Assembly (NCBI GenBank): GCA_039922875.1
Contig: JBDTDV010000007.1
Location: 1 to 26,501, forward strand
DNA: 26,501 bases
From: JBDTDV01 sp039922875
GTDB taxonomy: Bacteria; Actinomycetota; Actinomycetes; Actinomycetales; Microbacteriaceae
Direction: 5' to 3'
The translations under genes were made by a program, and so were the position numbers. Under the pieces are notes generated by a model. That model was not told the origin of the DNA. It did no database searches and worked only from the letters and a program-made list of their open reading frames with translations. Each line of letters opens with the position of its first letter. The first letter of the stretch is position 1. Positions 1 through 8,054 of the stretch are shown piece after piece.

Positions 1-167
1 GCCACGCTAAACGCTTCCGACGTCGCGAGTCCGGAGCCGGTTCACACGTAAGGGCTCCGCTCGCAATCGTCGGTAAGCATCGGTAGGATGAGGGTGTCTG
101 GTTCCGCGCTGACACGCGGAGTTCGGGTGTGTTAGATGTCCTTGAGTGCGTTCGGCGCTCGGCCTGC
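1..167. other. Non-coding left edge, possible end of an integrated element
   Basis: I find no convincing protein gene or RNA here. The stretch lies directly 5' of a tRNA 3' half (168-207) whose own 5' half is missing. If that half is an attR scar, this stretch would be the terminal DNA of an integrated element extending left of the window. No integrase gene is visible inside the window. This reading is inference from the tRNA fragment alone. Confidence 0.35.
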
Positions 168-207
168 TTTGACCGGCAGGTTCTTGGTTCGAGTCCAAGT
201 CGGGGAG
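168..207 (+). pseudogene. 3' half of a tRNA (Lys-type, TTT at the anticodon position)
   Basis: A T-arm with a perfect 5-bp stem (CTTGG 183-187, loop TTCGAGT, CCAAG 195-199) is followed by a seven-base acceptor 3' strand (200-206) and a discriminator G. Counting back, the variable loop is AGGTT (178-182), the anticodon-stem 3' strand is CCGGC (173-177), and TTT (168-170) falls at positions 34-36. No 5' acceptor strand (TCCCCGA) or D-arm lies upstream, and the base at position 33 is C instead of T. The tRNA-like sequence therefore begins inside the anticodon loop and runs to the 3' end. That is the usual extent of an attachment core for tyrosine recombinases. CCA is not encoded. The Lys assignment rests on geometry only. 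Confidence 0.6.
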
Positions 208-212
208 CTTTC

Positions 213-246
213 GGGGCCTTGCCTCTTCGGAGGCCGGGCCCCTTTT
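213..246 (+). terminator. Rho-independent terminator after the tRNA half
   Basis: GGGGCC (213-218) pairs with GGCCCC (237-242), and GCCTC (221-225) with GAGGC (230-234) around a TTCG tetraloop, with a 2x2 internal loop. TTTT follows at 243-246. It starts six bases after the tRNA discriminator base, as for a native tRNA terminator, and is oriented for plus-strand transcription. It suggests that the DNA to the right is the original downstream flank of the tRNA gene. Confidence 0.85.
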
Positions 247-331
247 GTGTGTGCGGAATTCGAGGCACTCCGGAACGCTACCAAACGGGGGTTGCGTGCC
301 TGCCGGTGGCGCTTCAAAAAGCCGCCCGATG

Positions 332-1879
332 CTACAGATTTCGGCCGTCGTCCCATAGTCGGTCAGATGTGCCGCCCATCAGGGCCGCCGCAGTCATCGC
401 CTGGGCGTCGGTGAATGACGCGATATAGTCAATGACTGCCCGCGCGCGGCCCAAGCGTACGGCGAAGTCCCCGTGGTGGGTGCGCTCGAGTTCGGCATAC
501 GACTGGATCGTCGCTTCCACCGAGTCGAGTAATCGCCGCGGAGCTCGGGGAGCATCGTTCGGGTCGGTAAGCCAGGCATGAAATCCTTCGACGAGGGATT
601 CGAGCACGCGGGCCTGGCCGCGCTGGTAGATGGTGAGGTCGGCCCGGTCGAGCACGAAGCGGGTGTGTACGAATTTGAGAACGACGACGTCATGCCAGGC
701 GTCCTGAGCCAGACGCACGTGGCCGCTGCGCACATTCGGGTTCGCCTCGACCGCGATTGCACCCTTCAGACGGTCGATCCAGTGCTGGGTGAAGGCGGCA
801 ACTCTTCGCTCTGCGTCGACCCCACCGTCGAAAGGGGTGGACAGTAGGCTCTCCACGAGTCCTTCCTTCACTCGGAGCACCGCATCGTGGAACTCGTCTG
901 CGTCGGCGATCCAACTGTCCTTCTGCACGGTGAGCCGCCATGCCCGCTCCAGCGAGTGGCCGGGAGTGCGCAGGTTGGATTCAAGCGTCGCGTTGTCAAG
1001 ATGGGACAGGGCTGCCTGGCTTTCGAGCCACCCGTCAAGTTCGGCGGCAACGATCGGAAATTGCAGAACGCCAGCCCGATAGAAGTCATCAAGATCATGC
1101 ACCGAGTAGGCGATGTCATCGGCGATATCCATCACCGAGCATTCGACTGTCTGTTGGTGCGTGCCGATTCGCCGGTAATGGCTCTTCACTTCGTTAAGCT
1201 TCGCCGCATCCAACGCATATGCCGAGAACTTGACTGCGCCGAGCTCGCGGTCGGTACCAACACCGCGAGGTAACCGGTGCGCTGAGCCGGCATCGTCACG
1301 TCTCCAGGTGTCGCGGGACCACGGATACTTGAGCACGGCGGCCCTCACCGCAACCGTCAGGTTGAGTCCGCGCTTGCTGGCATGGCAATTGTCGAGCTCC
1401 GTCAGGATTCGAAAAGTCTGCGCGTTTCCCTCAAAGCCGTCGATGAGGCCGAGCCGCTTTCTGGCCAGACGGTCGAGCACCTGTTCGCCCAGATGCCCGA
1501 ACGGTGGATGCCCGAGGTCGTGTGCACTTGCCGCCGCCTGCACGACGACGTGATCGCAACCACCAAGTTCGGCGATCGTGTTCCAGTCTTCACCGCCGCG
1601 CTTGTAGAGCGAGACCGCGATGGAGCGGGCGACAGCGGTGACTTTGAGCGAATGGGTCAGTCGATTGTGGACGACCGTGCCGGAGCCTGCCTGAGGAATC
1701 ACCTGTGTGACCGCAGACAGCCTGGAAAAGTACGGGGAGAAGCGGATCCTTTCCAGGTCGACGCGGAATGCGTTGTCGACGCCCTCCGGTGGTTTCTCGG
1801 CGACCGTCCGCTCCACGGCGGCGCCGGAGGGCGCATTGCCCGGACCCTCTGCGCCTGTAATGGCGTCTAAATTTTGCAT
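332..1879 (-). CDS. dgt: dGTPase-like HD-domain triphosphohydrolase
   Basis: Predicted deoxyguanosinetriphosphate triphosphohydrolase-like protein, about 515 residues. The family splits dGTP or other dNTPs into deoxynucleoside and triphosphate in the cytosol and trims dNTP pools. The HD metal ligands are visible: His76 in NRLTHSLK, His120-Asp121 in AHDLGHPPFGH, and the distal Asp in MDIADDIAYSVHDLDDF near residues 251-265. The block FSPYFSRLSAVTQV near residue 48 is also typical. An in-frame TTG lies immediately before the ATG, but ATG is preferred; GGTGA sits ten bases upstream. The gene is monocistronic here: 140 bp separate it from the ABC operon and its end faces the tRNA terminator. The exact nucleotide substrate cannot be read from sequence. 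Confidence 0.9.
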   Translation of the reverse strand: MQNLDAITGAEGPGNAPSGAAVERTVAEKPPEGVDNAFRVDLERIRFSPYFSRLSAVTQVIPQAGSGTVVHNRLTHSLKVTAVARSIAVSLYKRGGEDWNTIAELGGCDHVVVQAAASAHDLGHPPFGHLGEQVLDRLARKRLGLIDGFEGNAQTFRILTELDNCHASKRGLNLTVAVRAAVLKYPWSRDTWRRDDAGSAHRLPRGVGTDRELGAVKFSAYALDAAKLNEVKSHYRRIGTHQQTVECSVMDIADDIAYSVHDLDDFYRAGVLQFPIVAAELDGWLESQAALSHLDNATLESNLRTPGHSLERAWRLTVQKDSWIADADEFHDAVLRVKEGLVESLLSTPFDGGVDAERRVAAFTQHWIDRLKGAIAVEANPNVRSGHVRLAQDAWHDVVVLKFVHTRFVLDRADLTIYQRGQARVLESLVEGFHAWLTDPNDAPRAPRRLLDSVEATIQSYAELERTHHGDFAVRLGRARAVIDYIASFTDAQAMTAAALMGGTSDRLWDDGRNL

Positions 1880-2019
1880 CAAACACAGTTCACCATGTTC
1901 GACGGGTGCGTGACAAACGCCCCTGATAGTGGAATCGGGCCGTGGCCAAGCTGACGAGGTGAGTCTCGTCCTCTGCGGCTTCCGAGATCTCGATATCGTG
2001 GTCCGAGCCCCGGACTTTG

Positions 2020-3984
2020 TTACACCTCGTCTGCCGCGGGCGCGGCGAATTGGGCGTTGTACAGGTCGAAGTATGCGCCTTCGGCCTGGAGCAACTGCGC
2101 ATGGTTGCCTTGTTCCACGATCTGCCCGGCATCCATCACCAGGATAAGGTCGGCGTCGCGAATCGTTGAGAGGCGATGGGCGATCACAAAGCTCGTGCGG
2201 TTATTGCGCAGCGCTGCCATGGCTTTCTGTACGAGGACCTCGGTGCGGGTGTCGACGGAACTCGTCGCCTCATCCAGGATGAGCACACTCGGGCGTGCCA
2301 GGAACGCACGGGCGATCGTGAGCAATTGCTTCTCACCCGCACTGACGTTCTCTGCCTCGTCCGTGAGGATGGTGTCGTAGCCCTCCGGTAGCGAACGGAC
2401 GAACCGGTCGACGTAGGTCGCCGTCGCGGCGTCGATGATCTCTTCTTCGGTGGCATCGGGTCGCCCGTAGGCGATGTTGTCCCGGATGGTGCCACCGAAC
2501 AGCCAGGTGTCTTGCAACACCATGCCCATCCGGCCCCGAAGATCATCCCTGGTCATCGCGGAGATGTCGACCCCGTCCAGGGTGATCCGCCCAGAGTCCA
2601 AGTCGTAGAAGCGCATCATGAGGTTGACCAACGTGGTCTTGCCTGCACCGGTGTGGCCGACGATGGCGATGGTGTGGCCGGGCTCCGCGGTCAGGGACAC
2701 GTTCTCGATCAACGGTTTGTCGGGGGAGTAACGGAATGAGACGTTCTCGAACACCAGCTTGCCCTCGGTTGCCGTGGGGCTCAGCGCCGGTTCCCGGTCA
2801 GCGGATTGCTCCTCGGCATCCAAGAAATCAAAAACGCGCTCTGCGGAGGCGACACCGGACTGGATCAGGTTGGCCATGCTGCCCAGCTGCGCCAAGGGTT
2901 GGGTGAATTGGCGGGAGTATTGCAGGAATGCCTGCACATCACCCAGGCTCATCGAGCCTGCGGCCACGAACGCTCCGCCGACGACCGCGATCGCGACGTA
3001 GATCAGGTTTCCGACGAACATCATCGACGGTTGGATGATACCGGAGACGAACTGCGCACCGAAGCTGGCCCGGTACAACTCCTCGTTCTTGGCGTCGAAT
3101 ACCGCCTCGACCTCGCGCTGTCGTCCGAACACCTTCACGAGCGCGTGACCGGTGAAGTTCTCCTCGACATCCGTGGTCAGCTCCCCGGTGTGCTTCCACT
3201 GGGCGACGAACATTTTCTGGGAGCGTTTGGCGATCACGGCGGTGATCAGAACCGTCAGCGGAATCGTGACCAGAGCGATCACGGCCAGGATTGGCGAGAC
3301 GATGAACATCATCACGATTACGCCGACGACGGTAAGCAACGAGGTGATCATCTGACTGAATGTCTGCTGCAGGCTCGTGGACACGTTGTCGATGTCGTTG
3401 GTCACGCGGCTGAGGACTTCGCCACGCTGCATCCGGTCGTAATAACCCAGCGGTAGCCGGTGGACCTTGCTCTCGACGTCTTCGCGCAGACGATACATGG
3501 TGCGCTGGACAACCTCGTTGAGAACGTACGCCGAGGCCCATCCGAACACGGAGGAGACCACATACAACGCGAGCACCAAGAACAATACGAGGCTCAGGGC
3601 ACGAATATCGATGCCTACACCGGGGGTGATGTTCATGCCGCTGAGCAGGTCGGCCTGCCCGGTCTGACCGTTCGCCTTCAACCCGGCGATAATCTGTGCC
3701 TTGCTTACACCGGCCGGCAGCGTCTTTGAGATCGCACCGTCGAAGATCAGGTTGGTAGCCTCACCAAGCAGTTTCGGGCCGATCACACTGAATCCGACGC
3801 TGATCACGGTGAAGATGAATACCCAGGTCAAGCCGATCCAGTGCGGTGCCAGCAATCCGAACAGCCGCTTCGCGGACGGGAGAAAGTTCATTGCCTTCTC
3901 CGCCGGCATGCCACCACCACGGAACGGCCCACGACGCATGGGTGGCCGCGCCACCGGCTTGTCCTGATCGGTCGCTGCGCTCAT
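2020..3984 (-). CDS. Heterodimeric ABC exporter, subunit with the catalytic Walker B
   Basis: 654-residue fused permease-ATPase of the type IV (multidrug/lipid) exporter class, expected in the plasma membrane. A basic N-terminal tail of about 35 residues precedes six predicted membrane helices. The C-terminal nucleotide-binding domain shows Walker A GHTGAGKTT, Q-loop VLQDTWLF, Walker B VLILDEATSSVD with the catalytic Glu, and H-loop AHRLST. Its signature is degenerate: SAGEK replaces SGGQ. The start overlaps the stop of the upstream partner by four bases (ATGA), so the two are translationally coupled. Canonical Walker B plus a weak signature is the counterpart pattern to the partner subunit and fits a TM287/288-like heterodimer with one working ATP site. 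The substrate is unknown; drug or lipid export is inferred from family and the tetR context. Confidence 0.93.
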   Translation of the reverse strand: MSAATDQDKPVARPPMRRGPFRGGGMPAEKAMNFLPSAKRLFGLLAPHWIGLTWVFIFTVISVGFSVIGPKLLGEATNLIFDGAISKTLPAGVSKAQIIAGLKANGQTGQADLLSGMNITPGVGIDIRALSLVLFLVLALYVVSSVFGWASAYVLNEVVQRTMYRLREDVESKVHRLPLGYYDRMQRGEVLSRVTNDIDNVSTSLQQTFSQMITSLLTVVGVIVMMFIVSPILAVIALVTIPLTVLITAVIAKRSQKMFVAQWKHTGELTTDVEENFTGHALVKVFGRQREVEAVFDAKNEELYRASFGAQFVSGIIQPSMMFVGNLIYVAIAVVGGAFVAAGSMSLGDVQAFLQYSRQFTQPLAQLGSMANLIQSGVASAERVFDFLDAEEQSADREPALSPTATEGKLVFENVSFRYSPDKPLIENVSLTAEPGHTIAIVGHTGAGKTTLVNLMMRFYDLDSGRITLDGVDISAMTRDDLRGRMGMVLQDTWLFGGTIRDNIAYGRPDATEEEIIDAATATYVDRFVRSLPEGYDTILTDEAENVSAGEKQLLTIARAFLARPSVLILDEATSSVDTRTEVLVQKAMAALRNNRTSFVIAHRLSTIRDADLILVMDAGQIVEQGNHAQLLQAEGAYFDLYNAQFAAPAADEV

Positions 3985-5714
3985 GCTGCTTCCTCCGCGG
4001 TGAGCTGGGACGCGACGATCTCCGCATACGTTTCAGACGTCTCAAGGAGTTCCTCGTGTGTGCCCACGCCCACCAGAGCCCCACCCTCCAACACGATGAT
4101 CTGGTCCGCATCCATGATCGTCGCCACACGTTGCGCAACGATGATCATCGTGGCGTCTTTTCTGTGCCGGCTCAGTGCCAACCGCAGGCGGGCGTCGGTC
4201 GCGCTGTCCAGCGCCGAGAACGAATCGTCGAAGACGTAAATCTCCGGTCTCTTCACGAGTGCTCGGGCGATCGCCAGCCGTTGCCGTTGACCCCCCGAGA
4301 CATTCGTGCCGCCCTGAGCGATCGGCGCGTCTAGCCCGCCTGCCATCTGCTCGACGAAGCTTTTGGCTTGGGCGATTTTCAACGCCTCCCACAGTTCGTC
4401 GTCGGTGGCGTCTGGTTTCCCGTATCGCAGATTGCTTGCCACCGTTCCCGAAAACAAGTACGGCTTCTGCGGGATCAGACCGATACGGCTCCACAGCGCA
4501 TCAGGGTCGAGCTCGCGCACATCGACACCGTCGATGAACACGGCACCTCCTGTCACATCGAAAAGTCTCGGCAACAGATTCACTAAGGTCGTCTTACCGG
4601 CACCCGTGCTGCCGATGATGGCCGTGGTCTGTCCCTCATGCACAGCAAAGGTCAGGTTACGCAGCACCGGCTGCTCCGCTCCCGGATAAGAGAAGGAAGC
4701 ATCGACGATCTCGACGGTTCCCCGGCCTTCGAATGTGGTGACACCGTTCTTAGGCATAACCACCGAAGTGTCTGTGTTGATCACCTCGCCGATGCGGTCC
4801 CCGCTGACGGCAGCGCGCGGCAGCATGATCGCCATGAACGTAGCCATCATGACCGCCATGAGAATTTGCAGGAGATAGCTGAGATAGGCCACCAAGGCAC
4901 CGACCTGCATGTCGCCGGATTCAACCCGCAGCCCGCCAAACCAGACCACCGCGACGCTGGACACGTTCAACACCAACATCACGATCGGGAACATCAGAGC
5001 CATCAGACGCCCGGTGCCCAACGAGGTCGCGGTCAATTCCCGGTTCGCGGTAGCGAATCGTTTCGTCTCGGCCCGCTCCCGAACGAAGGCCCGGACGACA
5101 CGGATGCCGGTCAACTGTTCCCGCAACACCTGGTTCACCGCATCCAGACGCTTCTGCATGAGCCGGAACAGCGGCACCATCCGCACCACGACGGCCCCGA
5201 TCGATAACAGCAGCACGGGAACGCTGACCGCCATCAGCCAAGACAATCCGACGTCCTGCTGCATGGCCATGATGACGCCGCCGACGGCAAGAATCGGCGC
5301 GGCCACGAACAGCGTGCAGGTCATCAGCACGAACATCTGTACCTGCTGCACATCATTAGTGGTGCGGGTGATCAGTGACGGGGCGCCGAACTTCGACACC
5401 TCGCGCTCGGAGAACGCACTGACCCTGTGGAAGATCGCACCGCGCAGATCCCGTCCCAGAGCCATCGACGCCTTTGCGCTGAAATAGACGGCCACGATCG
5501 CGCAGACAACCTGCGCAAGGGTGATGACAAGCATGATGCCACCGATCACCATGATGTGCCCGACATCGCCCTTGGCCACGCCGTTGTCGATGATGTCGGC
5601 CACCAGGCTCGGCAGATACAGTGAGGCGATCGACTGGGCCGCCTGAAACACCCCGACCGCCAGGATCATCTTCCAATACGGCTTAAGATAACGGCGCAGA
5701 AGCTGCAACAACAT
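3981..5714 (-). CDS. Heterodimeric ABC exporter, subunit with the degenerate ATP site
   Basis: 577-residue permease-ATPase half-transporter with six predicted membrane helices and a C-terminal ATPase domain. Walker A GSTGAGKTT, Q-loop LIPQKPYLF and a perfect signature NVSGGQRQR are present. Walker B reads IYVFDDSFSALD, with Asp in place of the catalytic Glu, and the switch histidine is replaced by Gln (VAQRVATI). These two substitutions mark the non-hydrolysing site of heterodimeric exporters. Its intact SGGQ signature would complete the active site on the partner encoded next. GAGGAAA lies seven bases before the ATG. tetR ends 76 bp upstream on the same strand, so regulator and transporter probably form one operon. 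Confidence is high for the class and low for the substrate. Confidence 0.93.
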   Translation of the reverse strand: MLLQLLRRYLKPYWKMILAVGVFQAAQSIASLYLPSLVADIIDNGVAKGDVGHIMVIGGIMLVITLAQVVCAIVAVYFSAKASMALGRDLRGAIFHRVSAFSEREVSKFGAPSLITRTTNDVQQVQMFVLMTCTLFVAAPILAVGGVIMAMQQDVGLSWLMAVSVPVLLLSIGAVVVRMVPLFRLMQKRLDAVNQVLREQLTGIRVVRAFVRERAETKRFATANRELTATSLGTGRLMALMFPIVMLVLNVSSVAVVWFGGLRVESGDMQVGALVAYLSYLLQILMAVMMATFMAIMLPRAAVSGDRIGEVINTDTSVVMPKNGVTTFEGRGTVEIVDASFSYPGAEQPVLRNLTFAVHEGQTTAIIGSTGAGKTTLVNLLPRLFDVTGGAVFIDGVDVRELDPDALWSRIGLIPQKPYLFSGTVASNLRYGKPDATDDELWEALKIAQAKSFVEQMAGGLDAPIAQGGTNVSGGQRQRLAIARALVKRPEIYVFDDSFSALDSATDARLRLALSRHRKDATMIIVAQRVATIMDADQIIVLEGGALVGVGTHEELLETSETYAEIVASQLTAEEAA

Positions 5715-5790
5715 GGGTTTCCTCGGTGGTGGTTAGACGGTTGTGGTGAATCAGATGCTTAATCGGCGTCGGTCGTTGCGTGTTGATCGT

Positions 5791-6429
5791 TCACGGTTTG
5801 TTGTTTGCGGTTGCGTGCTCTGGCCTGTTTTCGGGTGCTGGTCGGATACCGGCGATGCCGTACAAGATGACCTCGGTCAGTTCACGCGCCGAGTGGGACA
5901 CGCCATCACTGAAGTGCGGCAACGACGAGGAGAAGGCCAGAAGTTGCAGCAGCTTCGCCACACGGTCTGGACCACAATTCAGTCGCGCAAGGTCCGGCTC
6001 AAGGAAGTCTCGGAAGACCTGGGCAAGGTCGTCCCGCGACCGTTTCGACGGCGGCTTGCGGTATTCACCGAACATCGCCATCAACTCGAAGACCTCACGA
6101 TACCGGGTCCGCATCAGGCTGACGGCGATGTGCACTTTCTCTGCAAGCGGCAGTCCAGGATCGATCTCCTTCAGAGCCTGCTTCAGCGGCGCCGGATCAA
6201 GCCGCTTGTCCAACACCGCTTGAATCAAGGCGTCCTTGTCCCCGAACGCCCGGTACACGGTTCCCTCCGCAACACCGGCGGCCTCGGCAAGCTGGCGCGA
6301 AGTTACCGCTGGGCCGAACTCCCGGAACAACGGAGCCACAGCATCCACGATCATCGACCGGCGCTCATCCGGGGCCAGCGGTGTCGCACGAGAGGGCCGA
6401 ACGGTACAGCTGGAGGGTGGGACGGACAC
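5791..6429 (-). CDS. TetR-family transcriptional repressor of the ABC exporter operon
   Basis: 212-residue TetR/AcrR-type regulator. The N-terminal helix-turn-helix covers TSRQLAEAAGVAEGTVYRAF near residues 38-57 and is followed by DKDALIQAVLDKR. The C-terminal ligand domain is variable and unassigned. The reading frame extends about 58 residues upstream, but that extension is unlike the family. GTG at 6429 gives the normal length with about 24 residues before the DNA-binding domain. A 16-bp palindrome lies 16 bases upstream of this GTG. TetR proteins usually repress themselves and adjacent transporters and release DNA when an exported compound binds. The two ABC genes follow on the same strand, so control of the exporter is the natural inference. 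Confidence 0.88.
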   Translation of the reverse strand: MSVPPSSCTVRPSRATPLAPDERRSMIVDAVAPLFREFGPAVTSRQLAEAAGVAEGTVYRAFGDKDALIQAVLDKRLDPAPLKQALKEIDPGLPLAEKVHIAVSLMRTRYREVFELMAMFGEYRKPPSKRSRDDLAQVFRDFLEPDLARLNCGPDRVAKLLQLLAFSSSLPHFSDGVSHSARELTEVILYGIAGIRPAPENRPEHATANNKP

Positions 6430-6464
6430 CAGATAACCGTAACAGAGTGAGCCCTCACTCACAA
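6429..6464 (-). promoter_or_regulatory. Candidate tetR promoter and operator (leaderless start)
   Basis: The inverted repeat GAGTGAG-CC-CTCACTC (6445-6460) is perfect with a two-base centre, typical in size for a TetR operator. On the minus strand TTGTGA (6464-6459) could be the -35 box and TACGGT (6441-6436), a weak match, the -10 box, 17 bases apart. The palindrome would then fill the spacer. Transcription would start at about 6429, the first base of the GTG, giving a leaderless mRNA. The palindrome is seen directly; the promoter boxes are inference. Confidence 0.6.
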
Positions 6465-6835
6465 TATTCACAGGTGGGCATCGGGAGGCGTCGCAATTTG
6501 CCGACAGCCTGGCCCGGGCAGCCTCGTTGTCGGCGTTGACTGCGGGCCCGGCGTTACGTCTGGCGATGCACGCTGCTGGTGTGGATGCGCCTCCTAGGAG
6601 CATGATGGTTTCGAATTAGAATAAATCGCACACGAGGTCGTTTTGCGGTGGCTTGATTTTCCGGGATATCCACGGATGAAAACAATTGCCCACCATGTCC
6701 CATGAGCAGAAGTACGAGGAAGCCTGTGGGCGGTATCTCCCGAGAAGAGAAGCGCAATGCGGCGAGGAGTTGGCCGGCCAACGAGTGGATGCCGCGCACA
6801 GGGGGAAATCAGCTGATCGCCGTACGCCGGACGGT
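6465..6835. other. Intergenic region between tetR and the MFS gene
   Basis: No intact gene is supported across these 371 bases. A plus-strand frame is open from 6443 to a stop at 6617-6619 and its end resembles a DapA-family C-terminus, reported as a low-confidence finding. The 10-bp palindrome CTCCTAGGAG lies at 6591-6600. The part around 6603-6690 is AT-richer than its surroundings and could hold the promoter of the MFS-deaminase pair, but I cannot place convincing -35 and -10 boxes. In-frame upstream starts for the MFS gene (TTG 6686, ATG 6695, GTG 6785) fall here and lack good ribosome binding sites. Confidence 0.4.
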
Positions 6836-8023
6836 GTGCCTGTGATCGCCCGGCCCGACAGAGGGCAGGCATTTCCATGGTTCGTCTTTGGACTGATGGC
6901 GAGCATTCCCTTTGTCGGCATCCTGTCCGAGCTGGTCCCGTCAGGCATTTTGCCGCAGATGATCGATGGGTTGGGAGCCTCCGAAACCCAAGTCGGCTTC
7001 CTGGTTGGTGTTTACGCGTTGGCATCCGCCGTTGCCGCGATCCCACTGATCAGCGCCACTTTGGCGGTCAACCGCAAGACCCTGCTGATGATCCTGCTGC
7101 TCGGATTCGCGGTCTCCAATCTCGTCGTCGGTATCTCATCGTCGTATGCAGTGATCGTTGCTAGCCGCGTTGTCGGTGGCATTTGCGCTGGCGTGATGTG
7201 GCCGATGATCGCCGCCTACGGCACCCGTCTGGTGCCGGAGAATATGCAGGGCCGGGCGATCACAGTGATCATGTCGGGCAATACGCTGGGCATCAGCATC
7301 GGTCTGCCCCTGATGACGACGGTTGGTCTCGCGTTGGGATGGCGCACCGCCTTTTTGGTTCTGGCAGTGGCCGTCGTAGCCATCGCCGTGTTGTCGTTCA
7401 TCTACCTGCCCTCCGTGGAAGCCGAGGACGTCCGAAGTGGGGGTTCCCCGCTGCTGACGGTGTTGAAAATGCGGTCGATATGGATCGTCCTCCTCTTGAC
7501 CTTTCTCTCAGTCGCGGCCCATTACGGCCTGTATACCTACATCACGTTGCTGGTGGGGATGATTGATTTCGCTGGCGGCATCGGCATGGCCTTGTTGATC
7601 TTCGGAATCGGCTCTGTCATCTCCGTCGTTGTATCGGCGAGATACATCGATGCGTACCTTCGGCCGCTGATCGTGATCATGCTTGCCATCGGTGCCGTTT
7701 CAATGACCCTGCTGGTCGTTTTCGGAGGAATGGTCGGCGTCTCCCATGTCGCTTTCTTCCTCTGGGGATTGGCTTTTGGTCCGTTGGTGACGATGTACCA
7801 AACCGCCGTGAGTAAACAGGTCGACGAAGCGAAGGACGTGGCCACTTCTGTGCAGTCCAGTGTCTTCAATCTCTCGATCATGGCGGCCACCTTGGTAGGC
7901 GGGCTGCTGTTGTCTCAGTTTCCGGCGTCCGGCGTCACAGCCATCGTTTACATGTCACTGGCACTCTTTGTCGTGGCTGCGATCATTGCGGCCCTAGCCA
8001 AGCGCACCCTCCGCTCGTCCTGA
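6836..8023 (+). CDS. MFS transporter, probably importer for the deaminase substrate
   Basis: Major facilitator superfamily protein of the AraJ/sugar-efflux-like group, about 395 residues from the GTG at 6836, with twelve predicted membrane helices. The helix 2-3 loop carries the short basic segment NRKT, and the helix 4-5 region reads SRVVGGICAGVMWPM, typical for the superfamily. The start is uncertain: GTG at 6842, GTG 6785, ATG 6695 and TTG 6686 are in frame. The residues before RGQAFPWFVFGLM do not look like membrane protein, so I chose a late start. The stop lies about 30 bases before the deaminase gene on the same strand, which suggests one transcript and transport of the substrate or product of that enzyme. 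Direction and ligand are not shown by the sequence. Confidence 0.85.
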   Translation: MPVIARPDRGQAFPWFVFGLMASIPFVGILSELVPSGILPQMIDGLGASETQVGFLVGVYALASAVAAIPLISATLAVNRKTLLMILLLGFAVSNLVVGISSSYAVIVASRVVGGICAGVMWPMIAAYGTRLVPENMQGRAITVIMSGNTLGISIGLPLMTTVGLALGWRTAFLVLAVAVVAIAVLSFIYLPSVEAEDVRSGGSPLLTVLKMRSIWIVLLLTFLSVAAHYGLYTYITLLVGMIDFAGGIGMALLIFGIGSVISVVVSARYIDAYLRPLIVIMLAIGAVSMTLLVVFGGMVGVSHVAFFLWGLAFGPLVTMYQTAVSKQVDEAKDVATSVQSSVFNLSIMAATLVGGLLLSQFPASGVTAIVYMSLALFVVAAIIAALAKRTLRSS

Positions 8024-8043
8024 ACGCCGCAGTCGACCTATGA

Positions 8044-8048
8044 AGGAG
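8044..8048 (+). promoter_or_regulatory. Shine-Dalgarno AGGAG that decides the deaminase start
   Basis: AGGAG sits six bases before GTG 8055 and falls inside the coding sequence if the upstream ATG at 8040 were used. This spacing favours GTG 8055; no comparable site precedes the ATG. Confidence 0.7.
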
Positions 8049-8054
8049 AAAATA

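Noticed and set aside
120..210. Complete tRNA or tmRNA end at the left edge
   Set aside because: No 5' acceptor strand complementary to 200-206 and no D-arm upstream; only the 3' half is present.
2806..3456. Plus-strand open frame opposite the ABC exporter
   Set aside because: His/Asp-rich antisense shadow of the membrane domain; no start signal.
5791..6603. Longer TetR start at 6603
   Set aside because: The extra residues are not family-like, contain the palindromic operator region and would place the HTH about 80 residues from the N-terminus.
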